The notes under the pieces are model-generated. The model saw nothing but the letters and a program-made list of their open reading frames with translations. It was not told the origin of the DNA and made no database searches. A stretch of 64,000 nucleotides of DNA, taken from the NCBI RefSeq assembly GCF_007993755.1, contig NZ_CP042467.1, positions 372,001 to 436,000 of the forward strand, read 5' to 3'. This DNA comes from Microvenator marinus (GTDB lineage Bacteria; Myxococcota_A; Bradymonadia; Bradymonadales; Bradymonadaceae). The position numbers and the translations under genes are program-made. The number at the start of each line of letters is the position of its first letter. Within the stretch, counting starts at the first letter, position 1. Below are positions 16,412 through 24,841 of this stretch, in pieces.

Positions 16412-17920
16412 ATGTCAGCAGCCCGCACGCTCGTTGTCACAAAGTCGCTTAGCGCTCAAAGCCTCAATCCATGGGGTATTTGGGTCTTTTGTCTGGCGAC
16501 TTGTGTTGCTGCGGTTGGTGCGCTTTTGATCACGGTCATTAACGTCGGTGTTCAAGAAAGTTCGACCAATATCGCCACACGAGCGACGATAAGCCTTGTT
16601 CAAGTAGGTTTGGCGATTGCCTATGCGATGGCCGTCCGGCACGAAAAGCGTTGGGTAGACGGAAAAGGGATTCTTGTCTTTTTGGCGTATGCCTTGATGG
16701 AGATCGCGTTCTGTCCGCTCGGAAGCGTGCCTTTCGTGATTTTCCCTCTCATCCTCTACCCGCTCGTTGAGGAACGGCGTCAAACCTTCGTACTTTTTGT
16801 AGCTGGCCTGCTTTTGATTTTGACGATATCGAGCGGCTATGTTTCAGAGATGTTGGGTTTCATCGCTGAGGTTCACCTGAGTGCGCTCGCAAGGCACTCA
16901 ATATTTTTTGGGATAGGCGGTGGACTTGCGTTGGGGCTAAATCGATACCTCATAGGCCTCAAACATGTGGTCGACGAGCTCGACCAGAACATCGCGGAGC
17001 TAGGCAGTTATGCACTCCTTGAAAAGCTTGGGACCGGGGGCATGGGGGAGGTCTGGCGCGCGGAACATCGACTCTTGAAGCGACCGGCGGCAGTGAAGTT
17101 GATTCGCAAGGAGCGATTGATTGGGGATGATGATAACCCCGAGCGCGAAAGAATTGCCGTGGCTCGATTCGAGCGCGAGGCTCAAATGACAGCCCGTCTT
17201 ACCTCGCCGCATACCGTCAAACTCTACGACTACGGACGCTCAGATTCCGACGGCCTCTACTATGCCATGGAGCTTTTGCACGGGATGGACCTCGAGAATC
17301 TGGTCACCAATTACGGGCGCCTGCCTCAAGAACGTGTCCGCCATCTCCTCATGCAGCTCTGCGACTCGCTCCATGAAGCCCATGCCCACGGTTTGATCCA
17401 TCGAGATATCAAGCCCGCGAATATCTATATCTGTCAGCAAGGGCTGAAACTCGACTTCGTAAAAGTCCTAGACTTTGGTCTTGCGATTGAGGAGCAAGAC
17501 TTTCAGTCCGGAGACCGTTTGACGGTGAAGGGGAAGATCACCGGGTCTCCTACCACAATGGCTCCAGAACAAGCGTTTGGAGAGTCGGTGGACGCTCGAG
17601 CCGATATCTACGCAATCGGTTGTGTGGCATTCTATGCGCTTACGGGTCGCCACGTTTTCCGGGCGGCGTCGCCTCGGGAAATGCTGATGAAGCACGTCAA
17701 GTCCCTGCCAGAACTTCCAAGTACCATGGCCGAGATCACCCCGGAGTTTGAGGCGTTGATCTTAAAGTGTCTGGCCAAAGAGCGCGCCGATCGGCCACAG
17801 AGTGCAAGTGAACTTCACGATGCCCTTGAGGCCTTGGTACTGCCAGGGACTTGGACGCAAAGCAGCGCAAGAGCCTGGTATAAAGAGAACAAGATCAAGA
17901 TCGTCGAAGACGCGAGCTGA
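16412..17920 (+). CDS. Ser/Thr protein kinase with N-terminal polytopic membrane domain
   Basis: The 502-residue protein starts with about 180 residues holding five or six hydrophobic helices (for example IWVFCLATCVAAVGALLITV and FVIFPLILYPLV). A complete Hanks kinase domain follows from about residue 198: GTGGMGEVW loop, AAVKLI lysine, HRDIKPANIY catalytic loop, LDFGLAI, and GSPTTMAPEQ. No extracytoplasmic C-terminal domain follows. The arrangement is the reverse of the usual one (kinase, helix, sensor). The membrane domain may itself be the sensor. It lies 4 nt downstream of the FHA gene. Confidence 0.92.
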   Translation: MSAARTLVVTKSLSAQSLNPWGIWVFCLATCVAAVGALLITVINVGVQESSTNIATRATISLVQVGLAIAYAMAVRHEKRWVDGKGILVFLAYALMEIAFCPLGSVPFVIFPLILYPLVEERRQTFVLFVAGLLLILTISSGYVSEMLGFIAEVHLSALARHSIFFGIGGGLALGLNRYLIGLKHVVDELDQNIAELGSYALLEKLGTGGMGEVWRAEHRLLKRPAAVKLIRKERLIGDDDNPERERIAVARFEREAQMTARLTSPHTVKLYDYGRSDSDGLYYAMELLHGMDLENLVTNYGRLPQERVRHLLMQLCDSLHEAHAHGLIHRDIKPANIYICQQGLKLDFVKVLDFGLAIEEQDFQSGDRLTVKGKITGSPTTMAPEQAFGESVDARADIYAIGCVAFYALTGRHVFRAASPREMLMKHVKSLPELPSTMAEITPEFEALILKCLAKERADRPQSASELHDALEALVLPGTWTQSSARAWYKENKIKIVEDAS

Positions 17921-17937
17921 ACCTCATAAGGTAGGCG

Positions 17938-17966
17938 TTGACTCTCAGGCGTGCAGTCGATATAGA
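17938..17966 (+). promoter_or_regulatory. Predicted sigma70-type promoter of sucCD
   Basis: TTGACT (17938-17943), a 17-nt spacer and TATAGA (17961-17966) lie 58 nt before the sucC start, in the gap after the kinase gene. Five of six bases match in each hexamer. Confidence 0.7.
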
Positions 17967-18024
17967 GGCGCTCGACTTTGAGTAAATTCTCGAAACTCTA
18001 AAAAGCCTGCGCATAAGGAATCAC

Positions 18025-19185
18025 ATGAATATTCACGAGTATCAGGGCAAAGCACTGTTTCGCTCCTATGGACTTAACGTGCCAGAAGGTATCCCCGCAT
18101 TTAGCGTTGATGAAGCGGTTGAGGCAGCCAAGAAATTGGGTGGTCCGCTTTGGGTCGTCAAGGCTCAGATCCACGCAGGTGGCCGCGGAAAAGCTGGCGG
18201 AGTGAAACTGGCGAAGAGCCTTGATGAAGTCCGTGAACATGCAAACGCAATCCTCGGTGCGACTTTGGTGACGCACCAAACGGGTCCAGAGGGCCAGCTC
18301 GTTCGCCGTCTTTACATCGAGAGTGGCTGCGACATCGCCAAGGAATTCTACCTTGGAATGGTTGTAGACCGTGCCACTGGTGGGATCGTCGTCATGGCGT
18401 CGACCGAAGGCGGAGTGGAGATCGAGCGAGTCGCCGAGGAAACTCCAGAGAAGATTCATTACGAGTCGGTCAATCCGCTCACTGGCTTCAGCGATTTCCA
18501 GGGACGAAAGCTTGCGTTCAAGCTCGGACTAGAAGGCAAGTCCGTTCATCATGCTGTGAAGTTAATGAAAGATCTCTATAAGGTCTTCGTAGAGAAAGAC
18601 TGCTCACTCGTTGAGATCAACCCTCTTGTCCTTACAAAGGGCGGCGAGGTCATCGCGCTCGATGCAAAGTTGAACTTCGACGACAACGCGCTCTTCCGCC
18701 ATCCTGATATTGAGGAATTGCGCGACGAGCAGGAAGAAGACGCGTCCGAGAACGAGGCCAAGAACCACCAGCTTAGCTACGTCAAACTCGACGGAAATAT
18801 TGGATGTATGGTCAACGGCGCTGGCCTTGCGATGGGCACGATGGACATCATCAAGCACTACGGCGGAGAGCCTGCCAACTTCCTCGATGTGGGCGGTTCA
18901 GCAGACGCAGCACGCGTGGCTGCAGCCTTCAAAATCATTACGTCTGATCCCAATGTTAAGGGCATCTTCATCAATATTTTCGGCGGTATCATGAAGTGTG
19001 ATGTCTTGGCTGATGGTGTTGTACAAGCCGCGAAAGAGGTTGGCTTGAGTGTCCCACTCGTCGTCAGACTTGAAGGCACGAACGTAGAAAAAGGTCGGCA
19101 GATTTTGGCCGAAAGTGGGCTCACTATTCTCAACGCAGAGTCGATGGGAGATGGAGCTAAGAAGATCATCGAGGCAGTGAACTAA
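18025..19185 (+). CDS. sucC: Succinyl-CoA ligase (ADP-forming) beta subunit
   Basis: The 386-residue length is exactly that of bacterial Suc[17 protein letters not shown] opens the ATP-grasp domain, with [20 protein letters not shown] for nucleotide binding, [10 protein letters not shown] for metal binding, and a CoA-ligase domain containing [14 protein letters not shown]. It makes succinate and ATP or GTP from succinyl-CoA in the TCA cycle, as a complex with SucD. AAGGAA lies 4 nt before the ATG. sucD follows 22 nt later. Confidence 0.98.
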   Translation: MNIHEYQGKALFRSYGLNVPEGIPAFSVDEAVEAAKKLGGPLWVVKAQIHAGGRGKAGGVKLAKSLDEVREHANAILGATLVTHQTGPEGQLVRRLYIESGCDIAKEFYLGMVVDRATGGIVVMASTEGGVEIERVAEETPEKIHYESVNPLTGFSDFQGRKLAFKLGLEGKSVHHAVKLMKDLYKVFVEKDCSLVEINPLVLTKGGEVIALDAKLNFDDNALFRHPDIEELRDEQEEDASENEAKNHQLSYVKLDGNIGCMVNGAGLAMGTMDIIKHYGGEPANFLDVGGSADAARVAAAFKIITSDPNVKGIFINIFGGIMKCDVLADGVVQAAKEVGLSVPLVVRLEGTNVEKGRQILAESGLTILNAESMGDGAKKIIEAVN

Positions 19186-19207
19186 GTTCAGCAGAAGGAA
19201 AAGTAAC

Positions 19208-20074
19208 ATGAGTATTCTTGTTGATAAAAATACGCGCCTGATCTGTCAGGGCATCACCGGTTCGGCCGGAAAATTTCACAGCCAGCAGATGATCGAATAC
19301 GGGACAAACCTCGTAGCGGGCGTGACACCGGGCAAAGGTGGCACATCGGTTTTGGATCGTCCGGTTTTCAACACCGTCTCAGACGCAGTGAACGAAACAG
19401 GCGCTAATGCTTCAGTAATCTACGTTCCACCTCCGTTTGCCGCGGATGCCATTCTTGAAGCGATCGACGCGGGTATCGAACTGATCGTGGCGATTACGGA
19501 GGGCATCCCTGTCATCGATATGATTCCGGTCAAGAAGGCCCTTCAAGGCTCTAAGTCTCGACTGATCGGTCCAAACTGCCCGGGCGTGATTAGCCCTGGA
19601 AAGTGCAAGATTGGAATCATGCCTGGCCATATCCACCGCGAAGGTAATATCGGGGTGGTCAGCCGTTCCGGTACATTGACTTATGAGGCAGTGGGCCAGC
19701 TTTCGGCTATCGGCCTTGGCCAATCCTCATGCGTGGGTATTGGTGGTGACCCAATCAACGGAACCAACTTCATCGACGTTCTCGCGCTCTTCAACGACGA
19801 CGATCAGACGGATGCTGTCATCATGATTGGCGAGATCGGCGGTTCCGCTGAAGAAGAAGCAGCAGCTTGGATCAAAGAGAACTTTAAGAAGCCAGTAGTC
19901 GGGTTCATTGCAGGACGCACAGCACCTCCGGGCAAGCGAATGGGCCATGCTGGCGCCATCATCGCAGGCGGAAAGGGCGGAGCCGAAGATAAGATCGCGG
20001 CGATGCAGGCTGCAGGAATTCACGTGGCACCTTCGCCCGCGGAAATGGCGTCCACGCTTCAAAAGATCCTCTAA
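19208..20074 (+). CDS. sucD: Succinyl-CoA ligase (ADP-forming) alpha subunit
   Basis: A standard 288-residue Suc[19 protein letters not shown] start, CoA-binding Rossmann fold, and the second half with the phosphorylated His in [17 protein letters not shown]. It carries the phosphohistidine intermediate and binds CoA, completing the enzyme with SucC. AAGGAAAAG precedes the ATG. Confidence 0.98.
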   Translation: MSILVDKNTRLICQGITGSAGKFHSQQMIEYGTNLVAGVTPGKGGTSVLDRPVFNTVSDAVNETGANASVIYVPPPFAADAILEAIDAGIELIVAITEGIPVIDMIPVKKALQGSKSRLIGPNCPGVISPGKCKIGIMPGHIHREGNIGVVSRSGTLTYEAVGQLSAIGLGQSSCVGIGGDPINGTNFIDVLALFNDDDQTDAVIMIGEIGGSAEEEAAAWIKENFKKPVVGFIAGRTAPPGKRMGHAGAIIAGGKGGAEDKIAAMQAAGIHVAPSPAEMASTLQKIL

Positions 20075-20093
20075 TTCTTGTGTTTTAAAACGG

Positions 20094-20135
20094 GGCCGTT
20101 TGCGCAGATTGATTTGCGTTTACGGCCTTGGTTTT
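20094..20135 (+). terminator. Possible terminator after sucD
   Basis: GGCCGT (20094-20099) pairs with ACGGCC (20122-20127), with an inner CGCA/TGCG helix separated by a small symmetric internal loop, followed by TTGGTTTT. This fits a weak intrinsic terminator, leaving ndk to its own promoter or to readthrough. The interrupted U-tract keeps confidence low. Confidence 0.4.
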
Positions 20136-20175
20136 CGTGAGACCATAAAATTAACGTTTGTTCAGGAGTACCAAA

Positions 20176-20589
20176 ATGGAAAGAACACTTAGCATTATCA
20201 AGCCAGACGCCGTTGAGCGTAACTTTGTAGGTCAAATCATCAGCCGCTTTGAAGCCCAGGGCCTTCGTCCAGTGGCCATGCGCATGATGCACTTGAGCCA
20301 AAAAGAAGCCGAAGGTTTTTACGCCGTACACAGCGAGCGACCTTTCTTCAAGGACCTTGTCTCTTTCATGACTCGTAGCCCTGTTGTGGTTATGGTTCTT
20401 GAAGGCGAAGGCGCAGTAGCTCGCAATCGTGAGATCATGGGCGCTACCAACCCAGAGAACGCTGCAGAAGGCACAATCCGCAAAGATTTCGCCAAGAATA
20501 TCGAGGAGAACTCGGTTCACGGCTCCGATTCACCTGAGAATGCGGCAATCGAAATCGCCTATTTCTTCCGAAGCACGGAGATCTGCTAG
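20176..20589 (+). CDS. ndk: Nucleoside diphosphate kinase
   Basis: The 137-residue protein has the family start [16 protein letters not shown], active-site region [17 protein letters not shown], and C-terminal [16 protein letters not shown]. The catalytic His is in NSVHGSD. It equilibrates NTP pools using ATP. Start ATG 20176 has AGGAG 7 nt upstream; an in-frame extension to 20158 lacks one. Confidence 0.97.
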   Translation: MERTLSIIKPDAVERNFVGQIISRFEAQGLRPVAMRMMHLSQKEAEGFYAVHSERPFFKDLVSFMTRSPVVVMVLEGEGAVARNREIMGATNPENAAEGTIRKDFAKNIEENSVHGSDSPENAAIEIAYFFRSTEIC

Positions 20590-20619
20590 TCTCAAGAGCG
20601 AGATTAGCCGAGGTATGTG

Positions 20620-21774
20620 ATGGCACGAAAAGACCCCCCATTTGAACTGGCGATGAAGGCTTTCACCGAAGATGGTGAAGTTGAGGCGCCGGTCGACCTA
20701 AAGAATTTCACAAAGGGGGAGCTGCAAGCCCTGGTTCAAGACGGACTTGGAGAGAAGGCTTTTCGTGCGTCACAGCTCTATGAGTGGCTCTATAAGCATC
20801 GTGCTGTTGAACTCTCCGAGATGACAAACCTTTCTAAACACCTTCGTGCGAAGCTCGAAGGTGTGGCTAGAGTGTGCGCACTCAAGCAGGAAGGTGCTTA
20901 TGAAGCCGCTGATGGGACGACCAAGCTGACATTTCGATGTGACGACGGTGCGGTCATCGAATCGGTCTTCATTCCCTTTGAGTCCCATAACTCACTTTGC
21001 ATTTCGAGCCAGGTGGGATGCGCCATGGGTTGTACGTTTTGCTTCACAGCAAAAATGGGACTATCCCGACATCTGAGTACTGCTGAAATCGTAGACCAGG
21101 TGGTTCAAGCTCGAAATTGGGCTGAAACGAAAGGCGAGACGATTTCGAATATCGTCTTCATGGGCATGGGTGAGCCGTTGCATAACCTAGAGAACGTTCT
21201 CAAGGCATGTGATATTTTGATTGAAGAATCGGGGCTTAACTTTTCTCGCCGCAAAGTAACGGTTTCAACATCCGGTTTGGTGCCAGCGATTGAACGATTG
21301 ATGGACGAGTCGAAGGTACAGCTGGCAGTGAGCCTCAACGCCACCACGGATGTGCAGCGGAGCAAGATCATGCCGGTTAATGACCGCTACGACCTTGAGA
21401 CCCTGATGGGATCGCTCCGCGGCCTTGACCTCGAAAAGAGGCAGCGAATCACGTTCGAATACGTGTTGCTAAAAGACTTCAATGATTCGTTGGAAGATGC
21501 AGCGCGTATCGTGGAGTTGGTGAAGGGAATTCCTAGCAAGATCAATATCATTCCATTCAATCCTCATCCGGAAACACCATTTGATATTCCGGCGGAGAAG
21601 ACGATCTCTCGCTTCCAGGAGTATCTGGTGGCTCATAACGTGAGTTGTTTTCGCCGCAAGACTAGAGGCCGTGATTCCATGGCAGCCTGTGGACAGTTGG
21701 GCGAGCCAGTCCCGGGCAAAGAGCCGCGTCATCTTCGGCGGCGGCTAGAAAGTTTGCACAAAGAACTTGGTTAG
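20620..21774 (+). CDS. rlmN: Dual-specificity rRNA/tRNA (adenine-C2) methyltransferase RlmN
   Basis: A radical SAM enzyme with the CAMGCTFCFTAKMG cluster motif (CxxxCxxC) near residue 135, the MGMGEPL motif, and a C-terminal catalytic Cys in FRRKTRGRDSMAACGQLG, all typical of RlmN. It methylates A2503 of 23S rRNA and A37 of some tRNAs. At 384 residues it is of normal length. ATG 20620 directly follows a GTG; AGG lies 6 nt upstream. Confidence 0.96.
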   Translation: MARKDPPFELAMKAFTEDGEVEAPVDLKNFTKGELQALVQDGLGEKAFRASQLYEWLYKHRAVELSEMTNLSKHLRAKLEGVARVCALKQEGAYEAADGTTKLTFRCDDGAVIESVFIPFESHNSLCISSQVGCAMGCTFCFTAKMGLSRHLSTAEIVDQVVQARNWAETKGETISNIVFMGMGEPLHNLENVLKACDILIEESGLNFSRRKVTVSTSGLVPAIERLMDESKVQLAVSLNATTDVQRSKIMPVNDRYDLETLMGSLRGLDLEKRQRITFEYVLLKDFNDSLEDAARIVELVKGIPSKINIIPFNPHPETPFDIPAEKTISRFQEYLVAHNVSCFRRKTRGRDSMAACGQLGEPVPGKEPRHLRRRLESLHKELG

Positions 21775-21794
21775 AATCTGAATACGGAAGGCAC

Positions 21795-22721
21795 ATGAGT
21801 TTATTAGTGGTTGGTTCCGTGGCGTTTGACTCTGTAAAAACGCCGTTCGGGGATGTCGAAGATGTGTTGGGCGGCTCAGCCTTATATTTTTCGACCTCAG
21901 CAAGCTATTTTACCGATGTAAGTCTAGTGGCCGTTGTCGGCGATGACTTTCCAGAGGAACCGGTAGAGTTTCTGAAGTCTCGCAAGGTTGACGTCAAGGG
22001 CCTTCACCGGGCCGAGGGGAAGACCTTTAGGTGGAAGGGTGAATACGGCTTCGATCTCAATGAGGCTCATACGTTGGACACACAGCTCAATGTATTCAGC
22101 GACTTTAAACCAGAGCTTTCCGATGCTCAGAAGGATGCGAAGTTCATCTTCTTGGCGAATATCGACCCTGAACTGCAACTCGAAGTCTTGAATCAGGTAC
22201 GAAACCCTGAGTTCGTCGCATGCGATACGATGAATTTCTGGATCAATGGCAAGCCCGCCGAGCTTCGGCGTACCCTTGAGCGTGTCAATATGCTCGTTAT
22301 CAACGAGTCTGAGGCGCGAGCGTTGGCCGGCGAATCCAATATCGTGAAGGCAGCACAGGCGATTCGAGCTATGGGCCCCCAATACCTCGTGGTTAAACGA
22401 GGTGAGTATGGTGCGCTCGTGTTCTCGGACAAGGAGACATTCTTCGCCCCCGCTTATCCGTTGGAATCTGTCTACGACCCAACTGGCGCTGGAGACACCT
22501 TTGCGGGCGGGTTGATGGGTTATATTGCCAGCCGTGGCCGTGTGGATGACGAGACACTTCGCTTAGGAACCGTGATCGGTTGCGTGATGGCGAGTTTTGA
22601 CGTGGAGCAGTTCAGTTTTGATGCGCTTCGCGACCTGAAAGCGGCTCAGATTTTGGAACGATTTAAACGTTTCCATTCTCTTGTGAATTTTGAGACCCTG
22701 ACGGAGCTACCGGCGCGTTGA
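21795..22721 (+). CDS. PfkB/ribokinase-family sugar kinase
   Basis: The 308-residue protein has the N-terminal glycine-rich GGSALYFSTSASYF region, the central NESEARAL motif, and the C-terminal DPTGAGDTFAGGLMGY anion-hole and catalytic-base signature. It phosphorylates a sugar or nucleoside; the substrate is not readable. It sits 38 nt before the lipoprotein that leads the vertex-protein/aldolase cluster, so a role in making a phosphosugar for that aldolase is possible but unproven. Confidence 0.9.
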   Translation: MSLLVVGSVAFDSVKTPFGDVEDVLGGSALYFSTSASYFTDVSLVAVVGDDFPEEPVEFLKSRKVDVKGLHRAEGKTFRWKGEYGFDLNEAHTLDTQLNVFSDFKPELSDAQKDAKFIFLANIDPELQLEVLNQVRNPEFVACDTMNFWINGKPAELRRTLERVNMLVINESEARALAGESNIVKAAQAIRAMGPQYLVVKRGEYGALVFSDKETFFAPAYPLESVYDPTGAGDTFAGGLMGYIASRGRVDDETLRLGTVIGCVMASFDVEQFSFDALRDLKAAQILERFKRFHSLVNFETLTELPAR

Positions 22722-22758
22722 CGTCCGGTCCTAACCTGCAATTTGTTTGGAGACGAAA

Positions 22759-23565
22759 ATGAAGAAGCTTTGTTTGGTTGCTGCCCTGGCGCTGATGATT
22801 GGGTGTGGAGAGGATGAGAGCCCTTCGAATAACGCCAACAACACGTCATCGAACAACGGTCAGACCACTGAAACCAACAACTCGACTACCAATAACGGCG
22901 ACTCAGGGGTTGATAACAGCGGCATTACCTATCAAGACTCTTATCAACTCATCTTCGACACGATGGCCTTCGACGAAGATTCGCTCGCCAAGAGTCTGAA
23001 TGGGCTTCTTGCGCAAAACTTCGACCAAAGCCTTGAGTTTCCGATCATCGTATTGGTGGACCTGAAGTCCATCGACCCAGACGGTGGGACTCTAGAAATC
23101 CGAGGTGGTTCTGGCCTAAAGACAGAGACCGACGGCGAGTATATCTGGGATCCGGAAGGCGACGATTCCTATGACGCTGGGACCCTAGGCTCAGCAAATG
23201 GCCGCGTGGAAGGCGTGCTTCAGACGCTCAACTTTGTGGCAACTTTAGTCACAGAAACGGGAACCACAAAAATGCCAATTCCGATTCGTCAGCTGGAGTT
23301 CTCTGGCAACATGCAACTCAGCGAAGACGGAAGTACCGGAAGCATTGCCAATGGGCGTATGTCTGGCTATCTGACCAAGGAGGATGGCGACGCAGCACAA
23401 GTTGTTATTGTCCCTGGGGGGACGCCGATTTCGATTACGGACCTGTTCAAAGAGGATAAGCTCAACTACGATTCCGCTTCAGGTGAGTTAGTGGCGGCAG
23501 GTGAGGGCGATTCGTGGTTGCTCAATGCCAGCTTTACAGCCAAACCAGTGGTGATTGTGGAGTAA
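22759..23565 (+). CDS. Hypothetical lipoprotein with Asn/Ser/Thr-rich linker
   Basis: The ATG at 22759 gives MKKLCLVAALALMIGC, a clear lipobox (Cys 16). A linker of about 35 residues rich in Asn, Ser and Thr follows, then a 210-residue mostly beta domain (SIDPDGGTLEIRGGSGLKTE). GGAG lies upstream. No family is recognised. It ends 2 nt before the first vertex-protein gene, so it is cotranscribed with the microcompartment-like genes although it should be outside the cytoplasm. Confidence 0.8.
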   Translation: MKKLCLVAALALMIGCGEDESPSNNANNTSSNNGQTTETNNSTTNNGDSGVDNSGITYQDSYQLIFDTMAFDEDSLAKSLNGLLAQNFDQSLEFPIIVLVDLKSIDPDGGTLEIRGGSGLKTETDGEYIWDPEGDDSYDAGTLGSANGRVEGVLQTLNFVATLVTETGTTKMPIPIRQLEFSGNMQLSEDGSTGSIANGRMSGYLTKEDGDAAQVVIVPGGTPISITDLFKEDKLNYDSASGELVAAGEGDSWLLNASFTAKPVVIVE

Positions 23566-23567
23566 AC

Positions 23568-23861
23568 ATGAAGTTGGGCCGAGTGATCGGGACAGTAGTC
23601 TCGTCTACAATTTATGCCGGTTTGGATGGGATTAGGTTTCTGGTCGTCCAGCCTTTGAACTCCAAGTTGGAAAATGACGGCCCCGACATGGTCATGGCTG
23701 ATACGGTTCAATCGGGACCTGGCGATATCATCTTTTGGGTTGGAAGTCGGGAAGCAGCTTTGGGCATGCCCGAAACGTTCGTCCCGGTTGATGCCGCGAT
23801 CGTTGGTCATGTGGACCGAGTCGGGCCCGTGGATGCCACGCCCGCCTATGAGGAGCGCTAA
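23568..23861 (+). CDS. EutN/CcmL-family microcompartment vertex protein (BMC-P), first copy
   Basis: The 97-residue protein matches the pentameric vertex family: MKLGRVIGTVVSST, then LVVQPLN, and VQSGPGDIIFWVGSREA in the place of the family's GAGvGexVL-GsxAR loop, ending in a strand VDAAIVGHVDRV. Such proteins cap the corners of bacterial microcompartment shells. The loop is altered (PGDII instead of xGExVL), so whether it still forms vertices is uncertain. It lies between the lipoprotein and a second EutN-like gene; no hexameric BMC shell gene is visible. Confidence 0.85.
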   Translation: MKLGRVIGTVVSSTIYAGLDGIRFLVVQPLNSKLENDGPDMVMADTVQSGPGDIIFWVGSREAALGMPETFVPVDAAIVGHVDRVGPVDATPAYEER

Positions 23862-23863
23862 GT

Positions 23864-24130
23864 ATGAAACTCGCCCGAGTCTTGGAACCCGTAGTTTCAA
23901 CTGTGAAGCATCCAGCCTACGAAGGCCTGACGCTTTATTGTGTGGCGGAGCTCGATGATAAGCTCGAAGAAACAGGCAAGGAACTCGTGGTAGTCGACCG
24001 CGTGCAGGCGGGGCCGGGTGATGTTGTTTTGGTGATGCAAGAGGGCAATGGTGTGCGGCAACTCTTCAAGCAAGAGCGCTTTCCTATTCGCTCCATCATC
24101 GTTGGAATTGTGGATACGGTGGACAAATAG
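23864..24130 (+). CDS. EutN/CcmL-family microcompartment vertex protein (BMC-P), second copy
   Basis: The 88-residue protein has the same plan as its neighbour: MKLARVLEPVVSTVKH, LYCVAELDDK, VQAGPGDVVLVMQEGNGVR, and a final IIVGIVDTVDK strand. The two differ enough not to be a recent duplication. The start is 2 nt after the previous stop and its stop directly abuts the aldolase ATG, so the module is one operon. Two vertex paralogues next to an aldolase recall PVM/Haliangium-type microcompartment loci, which carry several BMC-P genes. Confidence 0.87.
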   Translation: MKLARVLEPVVSTVKHPAYEGLTLYCVAELDDKLEETGKELVVVDRVQAGPGDVVLVMQEGNGVRQLFKQERFPIRSIIVGIVDTVDK

Positions 24131-24841
24131 ATGCCAGGTGTAAGGGATTCTAGAGAGTCGATTCTCCATTATTCGCAACTGATTTATCAGAAGGGGTGGG
24201 TGGCCAATCACGAAGGCAACCTGACGTGCAGGCTTGGAACCGAGCGGTTTCTCAGCACGCCCACTGCCTTTTCAAAGGCGGATATCGCCGAGCGCGACCT
24301 GATTGAGATCGACCGCGACCGTACCGTTCTACGCGGATTTCGAAGACCTTTCTCTGAGTTCCAGCTCCATCGAGCCATTTACGATACGCGTCCCGACGTC
24401 AACGCGGTCATCCACGCACATCCACTCAATGCGACCGCGTTCTCGGTTCTTGGCCGCGGTTTAGACCGAGCGATCATTGCGGAGTCGGTGGTCAGCATTG
24501 GCCCAGGTATTCCGTGTGTACCGTTCGCGATGCCCGGTAGCGCAGAAGAGCGAGACATCGTCTCTCGTTTTGCCACGCGTTACGATGTCCTGATCTTGGG
24601 GAACCACGGGGTAATTGCGTTTGGAGACGACCTTGAACAGGCCTTTTTGAGGCTCGAATATTGCGAGCACCTAGCTCAGATCGAACGGATGGCCATGAGT
24701 ATGGGCAGCGTTCGCTATCTTGGCTGGCGCGATGTGGAAGTCCTCTTAGACCGAAGAAAGGCTGCAGGACTAGGCCCTGAGGCTCGTGGAATGAGTCGTG
24801 AAGAGGCCTACGGACTTGCGAGGAAGTACTACGAGTTGTGA
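24131..24841 (+). CDS. Class II aldolase (L-fuculose-phosphate aldolase-like)
   Basis: The 236-residue protein has the expected metal and catalytic residues: Glu in PFSEFQLH, the HAHP zinc ligands, and the third His in ILGNHGVIA. Family members cleave 1-phosphate ketoses such as fuculose-1-P or rhamnulose-1-P into DHAP and an aldehyde. Such aldolases are core enzymes of fucose/rhamnose microcompartments in other phyla. The C-terminus extends about 20 residues beyond the typical fold, with a helical tail (SREEAYGLARKYYEL) that could be an encapsulation-type helix; this is inference. Confidence 0.9.
   Translation: MPGVRDSRESILHYSQLIYQKGWVANHEGNLTCRLGTERFLSTPTAFSKADIAERDLIEIDRDRTVLRGFRRPFSEFQLHRAIYDTRPDVNAVIHAHPLNATAFSVLGRGLDRAIIAESVVSIGPGIPCVPFAMPGSAEERDIVSRFATRYDVLILGNHGVIAFGDDLEQAFLRLEYCEHLAQIERMAMSMGSVRYLGWRDVEVLLDRRKAAGLGPEARGMSREEAYGLARKYYEL

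Noticed and set aside
22718-22746. TTGACG with a 17-nt spacer before the 22759 lipoprotein
   Set aside because: The -10 position reads ATTTGT, a poor match. It also overlaps the end of the kinase gene.
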